This document shows, piece by piece, positions 32,340 through 42,139 of a stretch of 64,000 bases of DNA. This DNA comes from Gallibacterium trehalosifermentans (GTDB lineage: Bacteria > Pseudomonadota > Gammaproteobacteria > Enterobacterales > Pasteurellaceae), in NCBI RefSeq assembly GCF_042433055.1, contig NZ_JBHLWB010000001.1, positions 186,001 through 250,000 of the forward strand, in the 5' to 3' direction. The translations under genes and the position numbers were made by a program. The number at the start of each line of letters is the position of its first letter. Position 1 is the first letter of the stretch. The notes under the pieces were generated by a model that was given only the letters and a program-made list of their open reading frames with translations, was not told where the DNA came from and made no database searches.

Positions 32340-33609
32340 ATGAAAAAAATTGCAATTATTACAGCACGAGCTGGTTCAAAAGGATTACCTCAAAAAAATG
32401 TGCTATTAGCATATGGTAAACCATTAGTTGCTTATACTATTGAAGCCGCTATTAGTTCTCAACAGTTTGAAAAAATCATTATAACAACAGACTCTCAAGA
32501 ATATATTGATTTACTTTCTCACTACCCCCCCCCCAGTTGAGTTTATTAAAAGAGCTGAACATTTAGCTACTGATAATGCAAGTTCTTTTGTTGTAATTGA
32601 GGATGTTTTATCACAATATCAAAATATTAAATTTGATTATTTTGTTTTGTTACAACCTACTTCACCTCTGAGGACTGCTAAGCATATTCAAGAAGCTTGT
32701 GAAAAATTTGAGAAAAATTATAATAATTTTGATTATTTAGTTTCTGTAAGTGAGGCTCACAAGCCAACTTCTTTAACTAGAATAATTGATAAAGACGAAA
32801 GTTTAAAATATTTTCAGTTAGATTATTCAAATTATACTCGCCAGCAATATCATTTAGAATATTCACCTAATGGCGCAATTTTTATAGCAAAACCAGAAGC
32901 TTATCTTTTACAAAAGCATTTTTATGGAGAAAGATGTCAAGCTTACTTTATGGATAAGTCTGTATCAGTTGATATTGATGATCGTTTGGATTTTGAGTAT
33001 TTTTATTTTCTTCTTCAAAAGAAGAATAAAGAGACGCTTTTATTAAATTTAATAAAAGAACGAATCGAATATAAAAGATTTTTATTTGAGAAAAAAGAAG
33101 AAATTACCTTAATTGGGCACTCTATCTTAGAACAGTGGAATATTGATAATTTAAATGGAAAGAAAGTAAATAATCTGGCTATTTCTGATATATCAACAAA
33201 GGAATATATATCATTAATTCTAGAAAAAAATATGATTAGACAATTAGGGAAAAAAGTAATTGTGATGACAGGTATGAATGACATCATTAACCCTGAATGG
33301 ACAAGTAACCAAGTATTGGAGGATATCCAAAGGCTTATTTTTAAATTAAAGAAAATTCGTTCTGATATAGAAGTTTATTTTTTAGAAATTATTCCAGTAG
33401 CATTAAGAGCTGATCGGAATAATGAAGATATTCGAATATTGAATGAAATTTTAAGAATTGGTCTGAAAGAAGTGGAATGGATTGAACTTAATAATACTTT
33501 TAGTGATGGTTATGGAAAATTAAATATTAGATATACAAATGATGGTTTGAATTTGAATAAAGAAGGCTATACTTTGCTGGAAAAAATTCTTAAAAGTAGA
33601 GTGTGTTAA
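32340..33609 (+). CDS. neuA: Bifunctional CMP-sialic acid synthetase / SGNH O-acetylesterase, frameshifted OFF at a C10 tract
   Basis: The frame from 32340 gives the cytidylyltransferase N-terminus KKIAIITARAGSKGLPQKNV and runs out at 32540. The frame from 32506 to 33609 gives the rest (VEFIKRAEHLATD, QPTSPLRTAKHI, VDIDDRLDFEYF). After residue 230 a GDSL/SGNH domain follows (TLIGHSILEQW, VMTGMNDI, DGLNLNKEGY), as in two-domain E. coli and streptococcal NeuA. The frames meet in a C10 tract at 32525-32534; nine or twelve C would give a 422-residue enzyme. NeuA activates Neu5Ac with CTP for the GT52 transferase downstream. No neuB, neuC or neuD is nearby, so sialate may be scavenged or made elsewhere. 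Confidence 0.9.
32525..32534 (+). repeat. Poly-C tract (C10) in neuA, OFF length
   Basis: Ten C lead the upstream frame into an AGT TGA stop. With nine C it reads YPPPVEFIKRAE and stays open for another 358 codons. Confidence 0.93.
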
Positions 33610-33622
33610 ATATAGATATATA

Positions 33623-33650
33623 TTGCTATTAAAAAAATAAATAGTATAAT
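33623..33650 (+). promoter_or_regulatory. Candidate promoter between neuA and the GT2 gene
   Basis: TTGCTA (33623-33628) and TATAAT (33645-33650) lie 16 bp apart. Initiation near 33657 would place the following C16 tract in the untranslated leader. Confidence 0.5.
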
Positions 33651-33681
33651 AAGATTAATATTTTCTCATTTTTTGTATATT

Positions 33682-33697
33682 CCCCCCCCCCCCCCCC
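33682..33697 (+). repeat. Poly-C tract (C16) in the leader of the GT2 gene
   Basis: Sixteen C, the longest homopolymer in the window, end 22 bp before the ATG at 33720. A second promoter reading (TTGTAT 33673-33678, TATAAA 33700-33705) would put the tract inside the -35/-10 spacer. In that case the ribosome binding site AAGGA (33709-33713) would fall at the transcript start. Confidence 0.9.
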
Positions 33698-33719
33698 GCT
33701 ATAAAAATAAGGAAACGTT

Positions 33720-34472
33720 ATGTCTTCTTTGATTACGATTATTACACCAGTATATAATGCAGAAAAATATATTGAAACATGTATTCAGTCTATTTTAAAG
33801 CAAACATACCAAAATTGGGAGTTGCTTTTAGTAGATGACTGCTCAACAGATGGTAGTATTACTCTTATTACTCCATATTTAAAGGATAAAAGAATAAAAT
33901 TATTGAAGACTATAAAAAATAGCGGGCCAGCAATAGCAAGAAATATAGCTCTCCAGCATGCTAAGGGAGATTATATAACATTTTTGGATAGTGATGATAT
34001 TATTTTGGAAAATAAGATAAAAAATCAACTCCAATTTATGCTTAAACATAAGCTATATATTACTCATGGAAATTTTAGCTTTTGCAATGAAGCAGGAGAG
34101 GTAACTAAAGATGTTATAACATCAAACTCTATTGATTATAAGCTTCTTTTAAAAGGAAACCAATTTAAAATTATGACGGTGATGATTGATAGAACTATAT
34201 TAGAAAATAAGTATTTTCCTCAGATAAAGCATGAAGACTATCAATTTTTTCTTAATATATTAAAGGAGGGATATTGTTCGATAAATTATTCTAATAATAT
34301 AGAATCCTTATGTAGAGTTTGTTTAAAGTTGAATGGTAGTGTGTCATCAAATAAAATAAAAAGTGCATTATGGACATGGAATATATATTATAAATATCAG
34401 AAATTGGGGATTATAAAATCAATTTTTTATTTTGTTTGTTATGTGATTAATGGTATAAAAAAATATTATTAG
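33720..34472 (+). CDS. Glycosyltransferase family 2
   Basis: GT2 motifs are LITIITPVYNAEKYIETCIQSIL, LLVDDCSTDGS and ITFLDSDDII at about residues 86-95. The length is 250 residues. AAGGA precedes the ATG. Separate control is suggested by the promoter and C16 tract ahead of it. It lies between neuA and the sialyltransferase gene and so probably builds the acceptor for terminal sialylation; the sugar is unknown. Confidence 0.87.
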   Translation: MSSLITIITPVYNAEKYIETCIQSILKQTYQNWELLLVDDCSTDGSITLITPYLKDKRIKLLKTIKNSGPAIARNIALQHAKGDYITFLDSDDIILENKIKNQLQFMLKHKLYITHGNFSFCNEAGEVTKDVITSNSIDYKLLLKGNQFKIMTVMIDRTILENKYFPQIKHEDYQFFLNILKEGYCSINYSNNIESLCRVCLKLNGSVSSNKIKSALWTWNIYYKYQKLGIIKSIFYFVCYVINGIKKYY

Positions 34473-34475
34473 ACT

Positions 34476-35474
34476 ATGAATTTAATAATTTGCACAACCC
34501 CTTTTCAGATGTTGTTAGCTGAGAAAATAATTGATGTTTATATAGAAGAGGAGTTCTTTTTAGTTGTTATTACAGATAACATGAATGATAAATATCAATA
34601 TTATTATAATAAGTTGCTTAAAAAGGTAAAAAAAGCTATTTGTATAAAAACACTTCTTACACATAATATAAAAATTTGTAGAAATTTTTTTGATGTTCTA
34701 GATCTGTTATATTTTAGGTTGTATGGAGTTTATCTTGGTAATAGATCTTATAAAAAAATATTTTTAGCAAATGTTGAAAGTTTTAGAGTTCATATGTTTT
34801 TATCTGGTTTTAAAAATTATGAACTATATACATTTGATGATGGGACGGCAAATATTATTGAAGGTAGTCATCTTTATAAAGAAACATTAATAGGTGCTAA
34901 GAAGCGTTTGTTGATGAAAATTATAGGTAATAAATTATCATTATCTATATTAAAATCGAAGTCTAAATTACACTTCACTATATATAAAGACTTAAAAAAC
35001 ATTATTGATAATGTATATTGTATTGAACTTTTTTCAGATAAACTTGATAAATTAATCCAGAAAACTAACGCTAATTTTGATAATGTGAGTAAGGAAATTA
35101 AAATTTTTTTAGGGCAGCCACTTTATGAGTTTAATCCTATATTATATGAAAGAATAAGTAGTTATTTGAAATTATATAATATAGATTATTATTTTTCACA
35201 CCCTAGAGAAACTAAATGTTATTTTTCTTCAGTAAAGTATATAGAAACAAGTTTGTTGTTTGAAGATTATTTATTAAAAGAGTTGATGGGGAAAGATGTT
35301 AGTATATCTGTATATACTATATTTAGTAGCAGCTTATTAAATATCATTAATTTTCCTAATATTACGTTATTTGCGATTTATGATAAGGAAGTTGAAAAGA
35401 TGAAAGAGATTTATGAAATATTTAGAAAAAAGGGCGTTAATATTGTAAGTTATGGAGTTGACTCGAGAGTGTGA
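34476..35474 (+). CDS. lst: Sialyltransferase, family GT52 (Lst/LsgB-like)
   Basis: The 332-residue protein opens MNLIICTTPFQMLLAEKII and carries TFDDGTANI, YFSHPRETK and SVYTIFSSSLLNI, the conserved features of GT52 alpha-2,3-sialyltransferases of LOS (Neisseria Lst, Haemophilus LsgB). It would use CMP-Neu5Ac from NeuA to cap LOS or O-units, mimicking host glycans. It starts 3 bp after the GT2 gene and shares its C16-containing leader. Linkage and acceptor are not readable. Confidence 0.87.
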   Translation: MNLIICTTPFQMLLAEKIIDVYIEEEFFLVVITDNMNDKYQYYYNKLLKKVKKAICIKTLLTHNIKICRNFFDVLDLLYFRLYGVYLGNRSYKKIFLANVESFRVHMFLSGFKNYELYTFDDGTANIIEGSHLYKETLIGAKKRLLMKIIGNKLSLSILKSKSKLHFTIYKDLKNIIDNVYCIELFSDKLDKLIQKTNANFDNVSKEIKIFLGQPLYEFNPILYERISSYLKLYNIDYYFSHPRETKCYFSSVKYIETSLLFEDYLLKELMGKDVSISVYTIFSSSLLNIINFPNITLFAIYDKEVEKMKEIYEIFRKKGVNIVSYGVDSRV

Positions 35475-35534
35475 AGTATTATTTAAATTTTTAATTTATG
35501 AGAAATAACATTTTAACTATATTATTATGATAGT

Positions 35535-36243
35535 ATGTACAAAAGAAAAATAACTAAATTTTTGTTGTTGGTGAATGATTTTATCCTTATTTATTTATCA
35601 TTTTTTATAAGTGTTATGCTGATAAATTCATTTACTAATAACCTATATAATTATTTACCAAAATCCGAATACCTACAAAGAGAACTTATTCATATTGTAT
35701 TATCTTTCCTGTGTGTGGGGTGGTTTTGGGCTAGATTGCGCCATTATACTTACCGAAAACCATTCTGGTTTGAATTAAACGAAATTATTAGAACAATGTT
35801 TAAAATTTCGCTCGATGGTTTTAAATTCAAATGAAGTTTTACAAGAAGTATTAGCAACAGATCCCGTTGCCCGTGCGGAGTGGGAAAAAGATTTTAAACT
35901 AAAGCAGGATCCAAGAATTACAAAAATAGGACATTTTTTAAGAAGAACAAGTTTAGATGAATTGCCACAGCTATTTAATGTATTAAAGGGGGAAATGAGC
36001 TTAGTCGGACCAAGACCAATCGTGAAAGATGAGCTAATAAAATATCATGATGATATTGATTATTATCTGATGGCGAAACCTGGTATGACGGGTTTATGGC
36101 AAGTGAGTGGGCGTAATGATGTCGATTATGCCACGCGAGTTTATTTTGATTCTTGGTATGTAAAAAATTGGTCGTTGTGGAATGATATTGTGATTTTATT
36201 TAAAACAATTAAGGTTGTATTAAATAGAAGTGGGGCTTATTAA
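35535..36243 (+). pseudogene. wbaP: Undecaprenyl-phosphate sugar-1-phosphate transferase (WbaP-like), internally deleted
   Basis: Residues from 35535 give the N-terminal membrane segments of a WbaP-like enzyme (KFLLLVNDFILIYLSFFISVML ... ELNEIIRTMFKIS). At about 35805-35815 the frame jumps to the C-terminal catalytic part (KFRSMVLNSNEVLQE, RRTSLDELPQLFNVLKGEMSLVGPRP, GMTGLWQVSGRND, ending LNRSGAY). Intact relatives have about 470 residues; here about 235 are missing, including the remaining helices and the start of the catalytic domain, and the parts are in different frames. No homopolymer tract lies at the junction, so this is a true deletion. Another initiating transferase must exist if the locus is functional. 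Confidence 0.85.
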
Positions 36244-36254
36244 TATTTAAATTT

Positions 36255-36464
36255 ATGCGATATTTTATTACAGGCGGAGCTGGATTTATCGGTTCCGCCG
36301 TGATTCGTTATATTTTTCATTCAACTCCTCATCAAGTGATTAACCTTGATAAACTTACTTATGCGGCGAATTTACCTTTTCTAGCAGCAATCCAATCTCA
36401 TCAACGATATTCTTTTGAGAAAGGGGATATTTGTGATCGTGAATTAATAATAAGCTACATCTGA
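36255..36464 (+). pseudogene. rfbB: dTDP-glucose 4,6-dehydratase (RfbB/RmlB), N-terminal remnant
   Basis: The first 66 residues match the Rossmann N-terminus of RmlB ([42 protein letters not shown]). It then stops at an inverted repeat. Intact enzymes are about 350 residues. Together with the wbaP remnant it marks a decayed edge of the polysaccharide locus. Confidence 0.85.
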
Positions 36465-36479
36465 AAAAGATGTAGCTTA
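36451..36479. terminator. Perfect 12-bp hairpin at the end of the polysaccharide locus
   Basis: TAAGCTACATCT (36451-36462) and AGATGTAGCTTA (36468-36479) are separated by GAAAA. There is no long U-run after it (TTAGTTATTG), so termination is likely but not certain. It overlaps the truncated rfbB end. Confidence 0.6.
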
Positions 36480-36512
36480 GTTATTGTATAAGTTAAAACT
36501 AACTAAATAAGT

Positions 36513-37655
36513 CTATCTTCCCCAAACTTCTTCGCTGATTTCACGGATAAATTCAAGTTTTTTCCATTGTTGTTCTTCGGTGAGAATATTACCTTCTTCG
36601 GTGGAAGCAAAGCCACATTGTGGACTTAAACAGAGTTGGTTAATGTCGACATATTGTGTCGCTTCTTTAATGCGTTCAATAATTGCATTTTTATCTTCTA
36701 ACTCACCACTTTTCGAGGTAATTAACCCTAGTACGACTTGTTGATCTTTAATAAAACGAAGTGGTTTGAAATCACCAGCACGATCACTGTCATACTCTAG
36801 GAAGAAGCCATCTACTTTACAGTGTCCAAACAAGGTCTCTGCTACTGGCTCATAACCACCAGAAGAGAACCAAGTAGAACGGAAGTTACCACGGCAAATG
36901 TGCATGGTAATTGTCATATCTTCTGGTTTATCTTTGATTGCTTCATTAATTAAGTTGACATAATCTTTGGCTAATTGCTCTAGATCAACACCACGTTCAA
37001 CATAGGCTGCACGTTTCTCTTCTGAGCATAATTCTCCCCAACTGGTATCATCTAATTGTAAATTACGACAACCAAGAGCATAAAATTTAGCGATTGCATC
37101 ACGGTAAGCTTGTGCAAGATCAGTTAATAGTTGTTGTGGATTATTTTTGTAGAGATCGATTGGTTGATATTCTACTTCACGCACAATACAAATTAAGTGC
37201 AGCATCGTTGGTGATGGAATTGTAAATTTAACAGGGAAATCACCAGCAATTTGTTGTAATGATTGGTAATGGTCTAAGAATGGGTGATTACCAAATTGGA
37301 CTTTTCCTGTAATTCTTAAGGTTCTTGGGCGAACATTATGGTGTTTAAATTGTACGGAGAATTTTTTTGCATCAACTTCTTCAACGCCATCTAAGCCTGA
37401 GAGGAAATCCATATGCCAGAATGTACGGCGGAATTCACCATCTGTTACTGCGTGTAAACCAACTCGTTTTTGGTGTTCAACTAATTTGCTAATTTCTTGG
37501 TCTTCAACATTTTTTAGATCTGCACAACTAATATCACCGCATTGGCATTGGCTACGCGCCAGTTTTAGTGTTTCAGGACGCAGAAAACTTCCAACAATAT
37601 CAAAACGGTATGGTGCTTTCGTGCGTTGTGTTGCATTTGGAAATAATTTACTCAT
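36513..37655 (-). CDS. Cobalamin-independent methionine synthase-like protein (MetE C-terminal/YxjG family)
   Basis: The 380 residues correspond to a single MetE-type catalytic barrel (5-methyltetrahydropteroyltri-L-glutamate--homocysteine methyltransferase family) without the N-terminal half of MetE. Visible features are RFDIVGSFLRPETL, VTDGEFRR, QLDDTSWGELC, the zinc-binding HICRGN (about residue 253) and CGFAS near the C-terminus. The methyl donor of this stand-alone subfamily is not settled. Three MET boxes upstream (37685-37708) indicate MetJ repression. Its 3' end lies beside the wbaP/rfbB remnants. Confidence 0.88.
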   Translation of the reverse strand: MSKLFPNATQRTKAPYRFDIVGSFLRPETLKLARSQCQCGDISCADLKNVEDQEISKLVEHQKRVGLHAVTDGEFRRTFWHMDFLSGLDGVEEVDAKKFSVQFKHHNVRPRTLRITGKVQFGNHPFLDHYQSLQQIAGDFPVKFTIPSPTMLHLICIVREVEYQPIDLYKNNPQQLLTDLAQAYRDAIAKFYALGCRNLQLDDTSWGELCSEEKRAAYVERGVDLEQLAKDYVNLINEAIKDKPEDMTITMHICRGNFRSTWFSSGGYEPVAETLFGHCKVDGFFLEYDSDRAGDFKPLRFIKDQQVVLGLITSKSGELEDKNAIIERIKEATQYVDINQLCLSPQCGFASTEEGNILTEEQQWKKLEFIREISEEVWGR

Positions 37656-37684
37656 TTTCTCTACCTCATAATAAATTATTAATT

Positions 37685-37708
37685 AGACGTTTAGATGTCT
37701 AGACATAA
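37685..37708. promoter_or_regulatory. MetJ operator (three MET boxes)
   Basis: Adjacent octamers AGACGTTT, AGATGTCT and AGACATAA match the MET box consensus AGACGTCT in tandem register. They lie 30-53 bp upstream of the methionine synthase-like start. Repression by MetJ with S-adenosylmethionine is the expected control. Confidence 0.85.
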
Positions 37709-37741
37709 AATACTGTACTTTGAATAAGGAATCAAGGGAAT

Positions 37742-37771
37742 TAAAAGAAAAAGGCGACTCTCGCCGCCTAT
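37742..37771 (-). terminator. Rho-independent terminator of gyrA
   Basis: On the reverse strand AGGCG and CGCCT pair across GCGAGAGT, followed by TTTTTCTTTT. It lies about 18 bp after the gyrA stop codon. Confidence 0.85.
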
Positions 37772-37788
37772 CGTCTTTATGGAGATGA

Positions 37789-40413
37789 TTATTCGGTTGT
37801 ATCCTCGCTATTTTCATCATCACAGACACGTTCCATACTGACAACCTGTTCTGTTTCTGATGTACGAATTAGGCGAACACCTTGAGTATTTCGACCAACT
37901 AGGCTAATTTCTGCAACACGTGTACGCACTAACGTGCCTGCATCAGTAATCAACATAATTTGATCGCTTTCTTCAACTTGCGTTGCGGCAACAACCTTAC
38001 CATTACGTTCACTCACTTTAATGGAAATAACCCCTTTTGTATTGCGTGATTTAGTTGGATATTCTGTTAACGCAGTACGCTTACCATAACCATTTTGTGT
38101 TGCAGTAAGAATTGCGCCATTGGTTTTTGGTACAACAAGTGAAACAACTTTATCAATAGTTAAATCTAGAGTTTGTTCACTTTCATCACTGCTGTCTTCT
38201 GCATCATTCTCTTCATCAGAAATATCATTGGTTAAGGCAAGTTTGATGCCTCTTACACCAGCTGCGGTTCTGCCCATTGCACGGACAGCATTTTCGTCAA
38301 AGCGAACCACGCGGCCTTGAGCAGAGAAGAGCATAATTTCATTATTGCCTTCGGTAATATCTACACCGATTAATTCATCATCTTCACGTAAATTCACCGC
38401 AATAATGCCACTAGCACGAGGACGGCTAAATTCAGTAAGAGCGGTTTTCTTCACTAATCCACCAGCGGTTGCCATGACAATAAATTTGTCTTCGGCGTAT
38501 TCTTTCACTGGTAAAATAGCAGTAATGCGTTCATTCTCTTCAAGTGGTAATAGGTTAACGATTGGGCGACCTCTTGCTCCACGGCTTGCTTGAGGTAACT
38601 GATAAACTTTCAACCAATAGAGACGACCACGACTTGAGAAACAGAGAATGGTATCGTGTGTATTGGCAACCAACAATTTTTCGATGAAATCCTCTTCTTT
38701 CATCTTCGTGGCTGATTTACCTTTGCCTCCACGGCGTTGAGCCTCATAGTCAGAAAGTGGTTGATATTTCACGTAACCTTCATGCGATAAGGTTACAACA
38801 ACATCTTCAGGGTTAATTAAGTCTTCTAGGTTAATATCACCACTGCTTGCGGTAATTTCTGTTAAACGGGTGTCATTATATTGTGCTTTAATTTTTTCTA
38901 ACTCTTCACGAATGACTTCCATTAAACGTTCTGGGCTATGTAAGATGTGTAATAATTCCGCAATGACATCAAGTAAAGATTTATACTCATCTAAGATTTT
39001 TTCATGTTCTAAGCCAGTGAGTTTTTGTAGGCGTAAATCTAAAATGGCTTGTGCCTGAGCTTCACTTAAATAGTAAACACCGTCGCGAATACCTAGATGT
39101 TCATCAAGATCTTCTGGTCGAGCTGCATCAACGCCTGTTGCGGCTAACATCGCTTCCACATTGCCTAATTGCCACGGTTTAGCTAATAAAGATTCTTTTG
39201 CTGCTGCAGGTGTTGGAGCAGTGCGAATTAACTCAATAATTGGATCAATATTGGTTAACGCAATGGCTAAACCTTCTAAGATATGCGCGCGTTCACGTGC
39301 TTTGCGTAATTCAAAAATAGTACGACGGGTAACGACTTCGCGACGATGAAGAACAAAGGCCTCAATTAATTCTTTCAGATTTAGTAACTTAGGTTGTCCA
39401 TGGTCTAGAGCAACAATATTAATCCCAAAGGTAACTTGTAATTGTGTTAAAGCGTATAAGTGATTAAGAACAATTTCGCCGACTGCATCACGCTTGATTT
39501 CAATCACGATACGCATACCGTCTTTATCAGACTCATCACGTAATCCGCTAATGCCTTCAACTTTTTTCTCTTTGACTAATTCAGCAATTTTTTCAATTAA
39601 ACGTGCTTTATTTACTTGATAAGGAATTTCGTGAACAATAATTGTTTCGCGTCCTTTATCATCGGTTTCTATTTCTGCTTTTGCACGAATATAAATTTTG
39701 CCTCGCCCTGTTTTGTACGCTTCTTCAATCCCTTTTTTGCCATTAATAATCGCCGCTGTTGGGAAGTCTGGTCCAGGAATATAGGTCATTAATTCATCAA
39801 TCGAAATTTGATCGTTTTCGATATACGCTAAGCAACCATCAATCACTTCGCCTAAATTGTGTGGTGGAATATTTGTCGCCATACCAACAGCAATACCGCT
39901 GGAACCATTTACTAATAAAGCAGGGATTTTGGTAGGTAAAACTTCTGGAATCATTTCCGAACCATCATAGTTCGGTTGATAATCAACAGTTTCTTTTTCC
40001 AAGTCAGCGAGTAATTCATGAGCAATTTGTGTCATACGAGCTTCGGTATAACGCATTGCAGCAGGAGAATCCCCATCGATTGAACCAAAATTACCTTGAC
40101 CATCAACTAGGGGATAGCGTAATGAGAAAGGTTGTGCCATACGCACTAAAGTATCGTAAACCGCAGAATCCCCATGAGGGTGATATTTACCGATAACGTC
40201 CCCAACAATACGGGCGGATTTACGGTAAGGTTTATTATAGTCATTTCCCCCCACTGCCATTGCAAACAGGACACGACGGTGTACTGGTTTCAAGCCATCT
40301 CTTACATCTGGCAATGCACGGCCGACAATGACGGACATAGCATAATCAAGGTAAGAAGACTTCATTTCTTCTTCGATATTAACGGGAATAATATCTTTTG
40401 CTAAATCGCTCAT
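37789..40413 (-). CDS. gyrA: DNA gyrase subunit A
   Basis: GyrA carries out DNA breakage and reunion in gyrase. The 874-residue length matches the family. The N-terminal domain has [25 protein letters not shown] and the catalytic tyrosine in AAMRYTEAR (E. coli Y122). The quinolone region reads [21 protein letters not shown] with Ser and Asp at positions equivalent to E. coli 83 and 87, so no common resistance change is present. The C-terminal beta-pinwheel contains the GyrA box [10 protein letters not shown]. The acidic tail is usual. Confidence 0.98.
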   Translation of the reverse strand: MSDLAKDIIPVNIEEEMKSSYLDYAMSVIVGRALPDVRDGLKPVHRRVLFAMAVGGNDYNKPYRKSARIVGDVIGKYHPHGDSAVYDTLVRMAQPFSLRYPLVDGQGNFGSIDGDSPAAMRYTEARMTQIAHELLADLEKETVDYQPNYDGSEMIPEVLPTKIPALLVNGSSGIAVGMATNIPPHNLGEVIDGCLAYIENDQISIDELMTYIPGPDFPTAAIINGKKGIEEAYKTGRGKIYIRAKAEIETDDKGRETIIVHEIPYQVNKARLIEKIAELVKEKKVEGISGLRDESDKDGMRIVIEIKRDAVGEIVLNHLYALTQLQVTFGINIVALDHGQPKLLNLKELIEAFVLHRREVVTRRTIFELRKARERAHILEGLAIALTNIDPIIELIRTAPTPAAAKESLLAKPWQLGNVEAMLAATGVDAARPEDLDEHLGIRDGVYYLSEAQAQAILDLRLQKLTGLEHEKILDEYKSLLDVIAELLHILHSPERLMEVIREELEKIKAQYNDTRLTEITASSGDINLEDLINPEDVVVTLSHEGYVKYQPLSDYEAQRRGGKGKSATKMKEEDFIEKLLVANTHDTILCFSSRGRLYWLKVYQLPQASRGARGRPIVNLLPLEENERITAILPVKEYAEDKFIVMATAGGLVKKTALTEFSRPRASGIIAVNLREDDELIGVDITEGNNEIMLFSAQGRVVRFDENAVRAMGRTAAGVRGIKLALTNDISDEENDAEDSSDESEQTLDLTIDKVVSLVVPKTNGAILTATQNGYGKRTALTEYPTKSRNTKGVISIKVSERNGKVVAATQVEESDQIMLITDAGTLVRTRVAEISLVGRNTQGVRLIRTSETEQVVSMERVCDDENSEDTTE

Positions 40414-40499
40414 TTAGACATTTCCTATAGTTTGAATTTCGTCAAAAACAGTTGTCGAGTATAGCATGAAATGCCAGTTATCCATAGGAAAAACCTGTA

Positions 40500-41966
40500 T
40501 TAATTATGATTTGTTACCTTTTGACAAAGATAATAATATCCTTGCTCGGCTGGACAAAATTCAAAAATGCGATTAATGCAATTTGGTTTATCTTCTAAAT
40601 GATGTGAGACAAAGAATAATTGTGTATGACTATTCTGAATAAGTTGATCAATAAAGGTTAAAACGAGATGTCGATTTAGCGCGTCTAATCCCATCAATGG
40701 CTCATCTAAAATAAGAATAGGCGGCTGTTTCACTAACGCACGAGCAATTAACAATAATCGTTGTTGTCCCCAAGAAAGCGCTCGAAATGGGGTGTTAGCA
40801 AATTTTTCCATATTGATGCGTTGTAACCATTGTAAAGCATTGAGGCGTGTATTTTCGTCTATATGTTGATACACGCCAATAGAGTCAAAATACCCAGAAA
40901 TAATTACCATCAAGGCTGAACAGTTTACCCGATAATCAAGATGAAAATGATTACTTAAAAAGCCAATATATTGTTTAATTTCCCACACTGTTTCGCCACT
41001 GCCACGCTGCTTACCAAATAGTTTAACTTTATTATTGAATGCTTGTGGGTGATCACCATTGATAAGGGAAAGAAGCGTTGATTTTCCACAACCATTTGGT
41101 CCTTTAATCCACCAATGTTCACCTGTTTTGACTTGCCAATTTAATTTATCCAAAATAATTTTGTCGCCATATTTCACTGTAACTTCGGATAAATCAAAAA
41201 TAGTGTCTAGTTTTTCAGGTAACAAAATTCTTGGATTTGCTGGAGGGGGGATCGGTATGTGAGTTGATTTTTCTGCATAGCATAACTGATTAAATATATC
41301 GCTATTTAATATCAGTTGTGTAGGTTGTTGAGTAATTAATTGGCATTGATGTAATAAGGCAATGGAATCAGCCCAAATTGGGATATCAGTTAAACGATTA
41401 ATGACTAATACAATAGTTAAATGCTGTTTTAATTGAGATAACAAGGTGAGCCATTGCTGTTGAGAGGCAAAATCAAGCCCTTCAAAAGGTTCGTCAAGAA
41501 TTAAGAGATCAGGTTGTTCAATTAAGGCTTTAGCAAGTAATATTTTACGAGCTTCGCCAGTCGATAATAGTTTAAACGGTCTATCCAATAATGTTTCAAT
41601 ACCAATACGCTTTGCAATAGCTGTTAATTGATCATTAGACGCTGAGGAACCAGTTAAGATGATTTGTTGAGCTGTTTTTCCATGATCGTCAGGGCTAACA
41701 CTATCATTATTTAAATCACGATAAATTTGTTCTAGTAGTAGTTGCTGTTGGGCAAGAGAGACTAAAGAAATCTTTTGAAAATCATTGGTATATTGACCAG
41801 AATAAGGAGGTTGGTATTGGCTAATAAATCTGCTTAATGTACTTTTTCCACTGCCATTATGCCCAACAATAATCGTAAAACTTTTTTCTTGTAGTTGGAA
41901 TTGATCAACATATAACCATTGTTGTGAGGTAATTCTCATTTTTGCTTGCTTTAGGTGAACTTGCAT
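40500..41966 (-). CDS. modF: ModF-like ABC protein with two nucleotide-binding domains
   Basis: ModF is a soluble tandem ABC ATPase linked to molybdate transport/photorepair in E. coli (PhrA/ModF); its exact role is unclear. Residues 35-43 hold the first Walker A (GHNGSGKST) with signature LLSTGEARK; the second half has GPNGCGKST near residue 288, ALSWGQQRLL and Walker B ILILDEPLMGLD. There are no membrane segments. At 488 residues it matches E. coli ModF (490). It lies upstream of gyrA on the same strand with an 86-bp gap; no mod transport genes are nearby. Confidence 0.9.
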   Translation of the reverse strand: MQVHLKQAKMRITSQQWLYVDQFQLQEKSFTIIVGHNGSGKSTLSRFISQYQPPYSGQYTNDFQKISLVSLAQQQLLLEQIYRDLNNDSVSPDDHGKTAQQIILTGSSASNDQLTAIAKRIGIETLLDRPFKLLSTGEARKILLAKALIEQPDLLILDEPFEGLDFASQQQWLTLLSQLKQHLTIVLVINRLTDIPIWADSIALLHQCQLITQQPTQLILNSDIFNQLCYAEKSTHIPIPPPANPRILLPEKLDTIFDLSEVTVKYGDKIILDKLNWQVKTGEHWWIKGPNGCGKSTLLSLINGDHPQAFNNKVKLFGKQRGSGETVWEIKQYIGFLSNHFHLDYRVNCSALMVIISGYFDSIGVYQHIDENTRLNALQWLQRINMEKFANTPFRALSWGQQRLLLIARALVKQPPILILDEPLMGLDALNRHLVLTFIDQLIQNSHTQLFFVSHHLEDKPNCINRIFEFCPAEQGYYYLCQKVTNHN

Positions 41967-42078
41967 TTATCTCATTCCTTTATTTCAATCTTCAGTAGTT
42001 TAATCAACTTTTATTTCGCTGCCAATGTTGAAAGGTATTTAACCAACATTTCACGAAAAGCAAAAAAATAGTTGAATA

Positions 42079-42119
42079 CTGTATTCATATACAGTAAATT
42101 ATACTGTATAAATAAACAG
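42079..42119. promoter_or_regulatory. Two LexA (SOS) boxes
   Basis: CTGTATTCATATACAG (42079-42094) and CTGTATAAATAAACAG (42104-42119) both fit CTG-N10-CAG and are AT-rich inside, as in strong LexA sites. They are spaced 25 bp apart and lie 21-61 bp upstream of the ATG at 42140. The first could also reach the leftward modF promoter 113 bp away. Confidence 0.9.
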
Positions 42120-42139
42120 TGATTTGGTGGAGATGGTTT

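Noticed and set aside
39000..40413. Quinolone-resistance mutation in gyrA
   Set aside because: The region reads GDSAVYDT, with Ser and Asp at the usual target positions.
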